This document shows, one piece after another, positions 53,698-61,346 of a stretch of 64,000 nt of DNA; the first letter of the stretch is position 1; each line of letters opens with the position of its first letter. Location of the stretch: positions 186,001 to 250,000 of the forward strand of contig CATZMZ010000001.1 of the NCBI GenBank assembly GCA_958421945.1, in the 5' to 3' direction. The notes below the pieces were generated by a model, which had not been told where the DNA came from, did no database searches, and saw nothing but the letters and a program-made list of their open reading frames with translations. The position numbers and the translations under genes are program-made. The stretch comes from an uncultured Eubacteriales bacterium. GTDB taxonomy: Bacteria; Bacillota; Clostridia; Christensenellales; Borkfalkiaceae.

Positions 53698-53726
53698 AGT
53701 ATAGCATAGTATGCGTAAAAATGCAA
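53698..53726 (-). promoter_or_regulatory. Promoter and palindrome before the AraC-type gene
   Basis: On the minus strand: TTGCAT (53726-53721), 17 bases, TATACT (53703-53698), with TGC before the -10. An 11-base palindrome, GCATAGTATGC (plus strand 53704-53714), sits in the spacer and could be an autoregulatory operator. Confidence 0.6.
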
Positions 53727-53821
53727 ATATATATATTAAAAAATAATATAATTTTAACAAAAAAGAGTATTTTTTAGAAACAAGAAGGCAAGAAATAATA
53801 TTCTTGTAGCAAACATCACTA

Positions 53822-53850
53822 TTTACAAAGAAAGCTAAGTATGTTAAAAT
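53822..53850 (+). promoter_or_regulatory. Promoter of the small ORF / secreted protein pair
   Basis: TTTACA (53822-53827), 17 bases, TAAAAT (53845-53850), 57 bases before the ATG at 53907. It is identical in hexamers and spacing to those at 51414 (minus) and 56254. Confidence 0.68.
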
Positions 53851-53906
53851 TTAGAAAAAATAGAAGCTTGGGATTTATTTACCAAGTATTTTAAGGAGGT
53901 TTAAAA

Positions 53907-54047
53907 ATGAGGTTTTATAAGCAACCGATAATACAAATTGCGTTCTTAAACGCGCAAGACGTGTTGTCGATATCGTCGCAAGGGGATAGGAACGCTCAAG
54001 ACGATCCTTTTGCTTCGATTAACGGTTTAACGGGTGGAGGAATTTAA
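53907..54047 (+). CDS. 46-residue small protein coupled to a secreted protein gene
   Basis: A short frame beginning MRFYKQPIIQIAFLNAQDVL, then Ser/Gln/Asp-rich, ending DPFASINGLTGGGI. The start has a perfect AAGGAGG eight bases upstream. The GGTGGAGG of its last Gly codons is the ribosome binding site of the next gene, whose ATG is one base after its stop, so the two are translationally coupled. No signal peptide or membrane helix is visible. I do not recognise a family. A precursor peptide, a small regulator, or simply a coupling ORF are all possible. Confidence 0.7.
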   Translation: MRFYKQPIIQIAFLNAQDVLSISSQGDRNAQDDPFASINGLTGGGI

Positions 54048-54048
54048 T

Positions 54049-56013
54049 ATGTGTAAATCCAAAAACAAAATAATAAGCGTTTTATTATTTGCTTTCGCTG
54101 TTTCGCTCGTTGCAGCAATCTGCATTCACTCGGGGAAGTTTGCTTTTGCCGAAAATACCGAAAAAACGGTATCACAAATAACCTACACGATGGAAAACGG
54201 CGCGTATATTTATAGCAACAACCAAACCGATAAAAGAGGAATAAGGTTTGGCGCAACAATGAGCGAAAGCGATTATAACGCTCTTATGTCCAACGTTGGA
54301 GAAGGTAAAGCATATAAGTCTATTGAGTTCGGTGTTTTAATTGCTCCTTCCGATTACGAAACAAAACACGGCGCATTTACGAAAGAAAACGTTTTCGGCG
54401 AATCCGCTATTTACGACTGGGCGATTTGGGATGACGTTAAAGGTTGGGTTTATACCGAAAGTGCAAAAACCAGGATAATAAATATTTATTGCTCGGAATT
54501 GAAGATTGATTCCGCAAAAGCGAGTTGTTATGGCGCTATTACGACGATTCTTCCCGAAAACCTTTTAAATCCGTTTAAAGGCATCGCATATATAGCGGCG
54601 GAAAAAAACCAGGGAGGATTTGATTATGCTTTTGCCTCTGAAAGCGACAATGAAAGAACAAGCGTATATGTTGCACAAAGAAGGCGCGAGGACATCAAGG
54701 CGAAGATAGCGGAACTTGATTCTGTTGTCGATGCGGAAGAAATTGAAGCTCTTAATAATGAAAGCGAGGTTTTAGGCGCTACCTATTTAACTGACGCCGT
54801 AAAAAATACGGATGCAAATTACACGGTGCAAAATTATTATAAGAAGCCTAACGGCGAATATTTCTTGTTTGAAACTACTAATAAAACCGCGAAAATCGAC
54901 AGTGCCCTTAATGCGGAAACTGCAAGCGGTTCGTCAATTTCCGGCGTGACGTTTGAAAAGGATAACGGCGGAAACGAATCGCCTTCCGTTGTTTATGCGC
55001 AAAACAAGTCTCTTGTTAAAGCGTATTACGACGTTGCTTATGGCGGAGACTCAGATAATAAGGAAACGATTTACGATTTAAGTTCTACAAGCGATTACGT
55101 TGTGGACAATTCGATAATAAGCGTTTATTCCGACCAAATGGAAAAAATCTCTGATGAAAACAAGACTATACCAAACTCTACCATAGTTAATATGGGAAAT
55201 GGCGAACATGATTTATACGTTTTAACCGCTAACGGGTTTGAAAAGTATTCTACCGTTATGGCTACGCACGCCATTTCTACGAAAGACGAATTTATAGCCT
55301 TTTTAAGTTCTTACAGCGGAAATAGCTCTAAACTTGAAAATAATAAGTCAAACACGTATTACGCCGTTCTTGCGACCGATATAGATTTAACGGGCGTTAC
55401 ATTGCCGGGTAAATCTTATAACAATGATAGGTTTTTCGGCAAATTTAACGGATTAGGTCATTGTATTAAAAATCCTACGGTAAATGCGTCCGGCGGAATT
55501 TTCGGCGGCTTGCAAAATTGCACGATTGAAAACTTAGCAATAGACGGTGTAAACATTACAAACTCTTACGCGTCGTACGCTATTTTGGCAGGATACCTTT
55601 ATCCGGGAGCTAATGTTAGCAACGTATACGTAAAAGCGACGATAAGCCAACCTTCGGTTTTCAGGGGTTTGTTTAACAATATGCAGCATGGTACGATTTC
55701 AAATATTGTTGCGGATATAACGTATAGTGGTTCTTCAACCGTAGGTAAGTTTGTGTTCGGAGTATACGACGGGGGTGAACCTACGGGGAGAGAACAAATT
55801 TACGGAATAGGTAACGCTGCAGGATATCTTGGAGTGTGGGATGCTCAGGCAAATAATTATGTTCTTGAAGAGGGAGGTACAATATACAGTAACGCAGAAG
55901 CGTTCTTTGATGCAAACCGAGATGTTGTTTCGGCAGAAAACGGATTTAGCAAATATTGGGTTAAAACCGAAAATTCGTTAAAGTTCGGGGAATTAACGAT
56001 TTATTCGAAATAA
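54049..56013 (+). CDS. Secreted multi-domain protein with GLUG-like beta-helix module
   Basis: A 654-residue exported protein. The signal peptide is about 35 residues (hydrophobic LLFAFAVSLVAAICI, cleavage after AFA). Domains: residues 40-210, an unrecognised region with RGIRFGATMSESDYNAL; residues 270-340, possibly MucBP-like; residues 406-654, a Gly/Asn-rich module (FFGKFNGLGHCIKNPTVNA, GGIFGGLQNCTIENLAI) like GLUG beta-helix repeats. The same module occurs twice or more in the lipoprotein gene at 61339. There is no LPXTG or membrane anchor. The ATG at 54049 is preferred over the GTG at 54034, as it fits the ribosome binding site. Probably a surface or glycan-binding protein. Confidence 0.78.
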   Translation: MCKSKNKIISVLLFAFAVSLVAAICIHSGKFAFAENTEKTVSQITYTMENGAYIYSNNQTDKRGIRFGATMSESDYNALMSNVGEGKAYKSIEFGVLIAPSDYETKHGAFTKENVFGESAIYDWAIWDDVKGWVYTESAKTRIINIYCSELKIDSAKASCYGAITTILPENLLNPFKGIAYIAAEKNQGGFDYAFASESDNERTSVYVAQRRREDIKAKIAELDSVVDAEEIEALNNESEVLGATYLTDAVKNTDANYTVQNYYKKPNGEYFLFETTNKTAKIDSALNAETASGSSISGVTFEKDNGGNESPSVVYAQNKSLVKAYYDVAYGGDSDNKETIYDLSSTSDYVVDNSIISVYSDQMEKISDENKTIPNSTIVNMGNGEHDLYVLTANGFEKYSTVMATHAISTKDEFIAFLSSYSGNSSKLENNKSNTYYAVLATDIDLTGVTLPGKSYNNDRFFGKFNGLGHCIKNPTVNASGGIFGGLQNCTIENLAIDGVNITNSYASYAILAGYLYPGANVSNVYVKATISQPSVFRGLFNNMQHGTISNIVADITYSGSSTVGKFVFGVYDGGEPTGREQIYGIGNAAGYLGVWDAQANNYVLEEGGTIYSNAEAFFDANRDVVSAENGFSKYWVKTENSLKFGELTIYSK

Positions 56014-56060
56014 GGAAACGGCGAAGATATTCTTATATAAAAGAATAAATATTTAAAGAT

Positions 56061-56105
56061 AATAATAAATGTCGGAGTGCATTTACACACCCGACATTTA
56101 TTATT
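56061..56105 (+). terminator. Intrinsic terminator after the secreted protein gene
   Basis: Perfect 15-bp arms AATAATAAATGTCGG (56061-56075) and CCGACATTTATTATT (56091-56105), with TTTCG beyond. The rest of the 303-base gap to 56317 is AT-rich and holds only the next promoter. Confidence 0.85.
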
Positions 56106-56253
56106 TTTCGAATATAAAGGAAAAAGTGAATACTTCGTAACGCATATTTCAATTTGCCTTGTTAAATTTAACAGTTTTTACAATCTGTTTATAAAAAATC
56201 ATTGTAAAAAAAATAAAAAGCAAAAAAAACTATAATGATATCTAATTATACTA

Positions 56254-56282
56254 TTTACAGCTTTTGTTTTGTGTGTTAAAAT
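56254..56282 (+). promoter_or_regulatory. Promoter of the exported-protein operon
   Basis: TTTACA (56254-56259), 17 bases, TAAAAT (56277-56282), 35 bases before the ATG. TTGGAGGAAAG gives a strong ribosome binding site. Confidence 0.68.
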
Positions 56283-56316
56283 CTTTATGTAAGTAAAATT
56301 ATTTTGGAGGAAAGCA

Positions 56317-59300
56317 ATGACGATTAAAAAGAAATCGCTTTTACTGTTTTTGCTTGTGGCTACAATTTTCTTTATGATTGGCTTAACCGTAACTACAGCT
56401 CGCGCGCAACAAACAGAATTAAACGGGGTCAACTATGAACAAACATATAAACTTGGTTCGACGATTGCCGTTACGGATGCGACCATTACGTATAAAGGGA
56501 AGGATTATCCGGCGTCGCCAAACGTAATTTTTCCCGACGGCAACGTTTATATGTTGTCAAGCTTAACGTTTACTAAAAGCGGTAATTATACGATAGAATA
56601 TCGCGCAAATGCAGACGGAAAAATTTTGATAGAAAAGGTTTCTTTCTCGGTGAATAACGAACTGTTTTCCGTTATCGGCAACGGCGATATTTCCTATGGA
56701 ACTAACTCTTATTTAGGAGATATGAAAGGCGTAAACGTTTCACTTTCGTCTGGCTCTGTTTTGCGCTATAACAGGGTTGTGAACGTTAAGGATAACATTC
56801 CCGGAATGATGCCCATTTTAAGAATGTACTGTACGCCGCAAATCAAAGGTGAAAGAGAAATCGAAAGAGTTCGCGTTAAATTGACGGACGCTTACAATCC
56901 CGATAATTATATCGAGGTTCTATATAAAGGAGACGTTGCTGTAGACGAGTATACCTATATTACGGGAAACGCTAACGGTCAGTCGCCCTCGGGATTAGAA
57001 GCACGTACGGCCATTAAGCATACAGAAATCGTGTACGACGGCTATATTTGGCGTTTGTTTCAAAACGACAAACAGTACGGATTTAATGGTCATAGTTCTT
57101 TTTCGGGCGTTGTTCCAAACGGCTTTACGATGGAAGAAAACTATTTAGAACTGAACATGGACTACGAGCAAAGGCGTCTTTACGTTCAGCGCGCAGTCGT
57201 TGACCCCAACAGAAACTTGCTAATCGACCTTGACGAACCGCTTTTCTTCGGCGATAATCTTTGGAACGGCTTTGCCACCGGTGAGGTAATCGTTACAATT
57301 GAGGGTTTGTCTTATAACAGTGCTAATTTTAATTTCTTTATATCGGAGATCGACGGACATGATTTGACCGCCGATAATGTCAATGATACCACGCCGCCGG
57401 CCATATTTGTTGATTACGGCGAATATTCGGAAGACAATTTACCCACGATTGTCGTAGGGCGACAGGTAAAGGTTTTTCCGGCAACTGCCTACGATAATTT
57501 GGAGGGAGCAGTAAACTGTTCTTCATTCGTGTATTATAATTACAATTCTTCCGCAAGGGCTTGTATAAACGTTACAGACGGTTGCTTTAATCCGACCAAA
57601 AGCGGTGCGTACACTATCGTTTATAAGGCTTCGGACTCCTTCGGCAACTCTGCCGTTAAAACCGTAGAGCTGAATGCAATTATAAGAAATCAGATCGATT
57701 ACAGCTTTTCCGAGCATGAAACGGAATTTATCGCGGGTGCAGTTGTTTCGGTAGCCGATATACAGATTGCCAACTCTATCCCGGGATATTCCGTCGTTAT
57801 CAGTGCGAAAAACCAATCTACTGATGCCGTAACGGAAATTTCAAGAAACACCCTTTCATTTAAGACCTTCGAGATAGGAGATTATTCTATCGAATACGTT
57901 TATTCCGATTACGTCGACACTCAAACTTTCTCTTATGACATCAAAGTTGTCGCGCCGAATGCTCCTATTTTCCCGAACGATGTGGCTATTCCGAGATTTT
58001 TTATTAAGAATTGTACTTATTATATACCTGATTACTACGCGTACGATTATTCTGACGGCCAACGCGTAGTTAAAGCCGAGGTTTTTGCAAAAAGCGACGA
58101 TAAATTACCTGTTAGAATTGAAAATAATTCGGTAAAAATCGAAGCAAACGAGAGGTTTGAAATTATTTTCAAGGTCGGAACGGCAGAAAAAATATATATA
58201 GGTAAAGTCGTGGATACAAATTACGGAGTTAAGGGGCAAGTAAATTTTAAGGAATATTTACAGGGTGATGGTTTTACCTCAACCGCGCAAGTCGATTGTA
58301 TAGAGTATTCTACTGACGAAAGCTTGATAAAGGACGGTACGGCTACTTTATCTCTTATCAACTCTGCCTTTAATAACGTTTTTGACGTTGAATTTTCTGT
58401 CGGCAATGCGGAATTCGACGGTGTGGATATTGTTCTTACCTCGGAAACAAATCGTAACAGTGAAGTAATCATCTCATATCGGAATAATTTGCTTGGTTAT
58501 TCCGATGTTACCGTAAGGTATGGCGAAAAAGTCGTTTCTGACGTTTGCAGCAACGTGCTTGCAAGAGGGAATAGCTTTAAAACATCTGTTTTTGAAAAAA
58601 AATTAATAGTGTCCGATAGCGGAATATCTATTCCGTCCGAAGAAATTTTTAGAGAAATCGGCAACAAATTTTTCGTTGATATTAGGCTTACAGGAGTGAG
58701 CGGTCCGGCAAGCATTAAAATTTCTAAACTTATGAATCAACTACTTTCAAGCGACACCTCGGACGATATTTTACCCGTACTTATTTATAAGCCTATACGC
58801 GATGATTATAAAATGGGTGACCTTATCGAAATCGACGCTTTTGATTATTACGACTTTGTCGACCCGAGTCCTCTATTCCGTTACACCGTCAGGAGTGGCA
58901 GTGAAATTGTTTCTGCCGAAGACGGCACGATGATGAATGGGACGTTAAACGATTATCATAAGAAATATCGAATTCCTATAACAAAGTACGGCACAATCAA
59001 GCTGTCTTTCGTTCTTAATGATTACTCGGTATGGTCTGACAACATAAGCGGCTTTGTATTAAATATTGAAGACGATGTGCCGCCGACTATCGAGTTAAAA
59101 ATCGGCAAAACTGCTTTCAAAACGGGAGACATAGCAATAGCCGAATATACCGTGTCGGATAATGGTGTGGGCAAAATCGATGTTGACGTTATGGTTATCG
59201 ATGCAAAAGGGCATATTAGTTTAATTGACGGAAAAAAATTTAATGCGCCTATAAGCGGCAGTTACACTGTTATCTACCGGGCTGCAGACGAGTCCGGCAA

Positions 59301-59337
59301 TGTTTCTTTTGCTCAGTATACCGTTAAGGTTAAATAA
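56317..59337 (+). CDS. Large secreted Ig-like multi-domain protein
   Basis: A 1006-residue exported protein. Signal peptide residues 1-28 (cleavage after ARA). Residues 60-110 and 360-460 look like Ig-type beta-sandwiches (DNLEGAVNCSSFVYYN and SGAYTIVYKASDSFGNSAVKTVEL, as in HYR/DUF5011-type domains); a similar domain ends the protein (SGSYTVIYRAADESGNVSF). The region between about 110 and 350 may be a lectin-like domain (IWRLFQNDKQYGFNGH, VIVTIEGLSYNSANFNFFISEIDG). No membrane anchor or sorting motif is visible. Its stop overlaps the next gene, so it forms one operon with the two lipoproteins. Role: probably binding or displaying surface glycan; unproven. Confidence 0.75.
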   Translation: MTIKKKSLLLFLLVATIFFMIGLTVTTARAQQTELNGVNYEQTYKLGSTIAVTDATITYKGKDYPASPNVIFPDGNVYMLSSLTFTKSGNYTIEYRANADGKILIEKVSFSVNNELFSVIGNGDISYGTNSYLGDMKGVNVSLSSGSVLRYNRVVNVKDNIPGMMPILRMYCTPQIKGEREIERVRVKLTDAYNPDNYIEVLYKGDVAVDEYTYITGNANGQSPSGLEARTAIKHTEIVYDGYIWRLFQNDKQYGFNGHSSFSGVVPNGFTMEENYLELNMDYEQRRLYVQRAVVDPNRNLLIDLDEPLFFGDNLWNGFATGEVIVTIEGLSYNSANFNFFISEIDGHDLTADNVNDTTPPAIFVDYGEYSEDNLPTIVVGRQVKVFPATAYDNLEGAVNCSSFVYYNYNSSARACINVTDGCFNPTKSGAYTIVYKASDSFGNSAVKTVELNAIIRNQIDYSFSEHETEFIAGAVVSVADIQIANSIPGYSVVISAKNQSTDAVTEISRNTLSFKTFEIGDYSIEYVYSDYVDTQTFSYDIKVVAPNAPIFPNDVAIPRFFIKNCTYYIPDYYAYDYSDGQRVVKAEVFAKSDDKLPVRIENNSVKIEANERFEIIFKVGTAEKIYIGKVVDTNYGVKGQVNFKEYLQGDGFTSTAQVDCIEYSTDESLIKDGTATLSLINSAFNNVFDVEFSVGNAEFDGVDIVLTSETNRNSEVIISYRNNLLGYSDVTVRYGEKVVSDVCSNVLARGNSFKTSVFEKKLIVSDSGISIPSEEIFREIGNKFFVDIRLTGVSGPASIKISKLMNQLLSSDTSDDILPVLIYKPIRDDYKMGDLIEIDAFDYYDFVDPSPLFRYTVRSGSEIVSAEDGTMMNGTLNDYHKKYRIPITKYGTIKLSFVLNDYSVWSDNISGFVLNIEDDVPPTIELKIGKTAFKTGDIAIAEYTVSDNGVGKIDVDVMVIDAKGHISLIDGKKFNAPISGSYTVIYRAADESGNVSFAQYTVKVK

Positions 59338-59348
59338 TGAGGTGGATT

Positions 59349-61346
59349 ATGAGAATTATAAAAAAATGTCTTCTGTTAATAACCGTTTTTATGTTTTTTA
59401 TTTTGTCGGCAGTAAATTTGGCTGCGTGCGGAAAGGATAACGAAAAAATAAAAGACAATGACGATATTTTTATTTCCGATGGAAATCATAACGTTTCGAT
59501 TAAGAAAACCGATAAACTGATGTTATCTCGCGGCAAAAGCGATTATAAAATAGTTTATCCCGAAGATGCCAACAGTGAGGAGCTTATGGCAAAGGGAGAG
59601 CTGCAACAGCTATTTAAGGAGGCTACCGATTTAATTCTTCCCGCACTGACTGACGCGCAGCTTGAATGTTTTAACGCGGATAACGATAAGTATATTTTTA
59701 TCGGAGACAATAAGTTTGCAATCGAGCAAAATATTGTTCCTGCCGAATCGGAATACGGTAAGTCTGGTTACGTTATTAAATCAAAGGGCGATTCTATTTT
59801 TATTTGCGGTTCTAATTCTACCGGAACTCTTTTCGGTACGTACAAATTTTTGGAGTATATCCTGAATTACGACTATTTTTATACAGACATTTATCATATA
59901 GATACGGGGATTGCGGACATTCCGTTAAAGAACTATGACGTTTCTATCATTTATGACATACCTTTTTCTCGTTTGGTTTACGGATATACGAATAATCGCC
60001 AAAACGATTTGAAATTTTCCGTTCAATATTTGACATCAAGCGCGGTCAACGGCGTAACGGGGCATGCTTCAACATACTGGTTGCCTGCTGATATTTATTT
60101 TACCCCCGGCGAAACAAATTATCACCCGGAATGGTTTGAGGAGGGATGCACAAAAGACTCTTATCGTTATCAGTTGTGTTTTACTGCAAGAGGCGACAAA
60201 GAGGGAACGTATAAACTTATGGTCGAAACAATGGCTAAAACAGCTATTGAAGTTTTTAAGAAAGATCTTTCGGCTTGCGAACTCGATTGCTCTATGGCGG
60301 ACAGAAATGCTTGGTGTAATTGTGATGGCTGTAAAGCCGTTATAGCTAAGTATGGCGCAGAATCGGCAACTCAAGTACTTCTTCTTAACGACGTTGCGGA
60401 ATATATTGACAAGTGGATGCAATCGGAGGAAGGTAAGCCTTATGCAAGAGAATATTATTTAAGCTTTTACGCGTATTTTTGTGCTGTTACCGCTCCAAAA
60501 GCGATTGATGACGATATTAAGCTGAGTAAAAGAATTATGCCTATTATTGCAGACGTCAATATGGATATTACCTCTTCACCTCATGCTGAATCTAATAAGG
60601 CAACTCGGCAATATTACGTAGACTGGGGTAAGGTAGCACAAAACGTCTCAGCCTATACCTATATTGAAAGGTACAATGAATATTTATCGCCTATTGAAAC
60701 GATAAATGATATGCAGGCTTGGTTTCAATTTTATAAATCTCAAAATGTCAGCAGTATTTGGAATCTCGGGAATTGTTACGAATTTGGTTTTGCCACGGGT
60801 TGGGGCGGACTCGAGGTTTATCTGAACGGAAAGCTCTCGTATGACGTTAATTCCGATATAAATTATTACATCGATAAATATTTCACCTATGTTTATGAGG
60901 ATGCGGCAAGCACTATGAAACAGATGTTTAACGAATGGAGGGCGCAGGATGAGTATAATGCGGCAAATTTCTCTGATTACTCCGGGCAGTTGGCTAATTA
61001 TATAAACATAAACAAGGAGATATACTTTTCTAAAACGCTTCTCGAGCATTGGCTTGGTTTATTTGATAAGGCGCTTTCCCATGTGGAGTATTTAAAAACC
61101 GCAAATCCGACTAAATACGTGGTTATAGAGAAAATGATTAAAGGCGAAAGGGTTGCTTACGAGTATACGTATTTTATGATTTATCGATATAAGCTCCCTC
61201 AAACAAAGCTTATAAATTTATGCAAAATGTTTCTTGAGGATATTGAAACAACGGGTATAACACGTTATTGCGAGAGTGGCGGAAATATGAATGAAATATC
61301 ATATATTAAAGGAATATTAAAGGGGGTTTTGGAACAATATGAATAA
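59349..61346 (+). CDS. DUF4838 lipoprotein, GH67/GH20-like N-terminal domain
   Basis: A 665-residue lipoprotein (hydrophobic helix ending NLAACG, Cys at about residue 27). Residues 55-150 form the alpha-glucuronidase/hexosaminidase N-terminal-type domain (IVYPEDANSEELMAKGELQQL, IFIGDNKFA). Then comes DUF4838 with its Cys cluster CNCDGCKAV and a TIM-barrel-like body. DUF4838 proteins are linked with glycan breakdown but no activity is firmly assigned. The ATG at 59349 is chosen because the GAGGTGG at 59339-59345 precedes it; an in-frame ATG at 59337 overlaps the previous stop. It overlaps the next gene by eight bases. Confidence 0.85.
   Translation: MRIIKKCLLLITVFMFFILSAVNLAACGKDNEKIKDNDDIFISDGNHNVSIKKTDKLMLSRGKSDYKIVYPEDANSEELMAKGELQQLFKEATDLILPALTDAQLECFNADNDKYIFIGDNKFAIEQNIVPAESEYGKSGYVIKSKGDSIFICGSNSTGTLFGTYKFLEYILNYDYFYTDIYHIDTGIADIPLKNYDVSIIYDIPFSRLVYGYTNNRQNDLKFSVQYLTSSAVNGVTGHASTYWLPADIYFTPGETNYHPEWFEEGCTKDSYRYQLCFTARGDKEGTYKLMVETMAKTAIEVFKKDLSACELDCSMADRNAWCNCDGCKAVIAKYGAESATQVLLLNDVAEYIDKWMQSEEGKPYAREYYLSFYAYFCAVTAPKAIDDDIKLSKRIMPIIADVNMDITSSPHAESNKATRQYYVDWGKVAQNVSAYTYIERYNEYLSPIETINDMQAWFQFYKSQNVSSIWNLGNCYEFGFATGWGGLEVYLNGKLSYDVNSDINYYIDKYFTYVYEDAASTMKQMFNEWRAQDEYNAANFSDYSGQLANYININKEIYFSKTLLEHWLGLFDKALSHVEYLKTANPTKYVVIEKMIKGERVAYEYTYFMIYRYKLPQTKLINLCKMFLEDIETTGITRYCESGGNMNEISYIKGILKGVLEQYE

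Noticed and set aside
53692..53760. N-terminal extension of the AraC-type regulator (start at 53760)
   Set aside because: The extension is encoded by the AT-rich promoter region, contains a hydrophobic stretch foreign to the family, and has no ribosome binding site.
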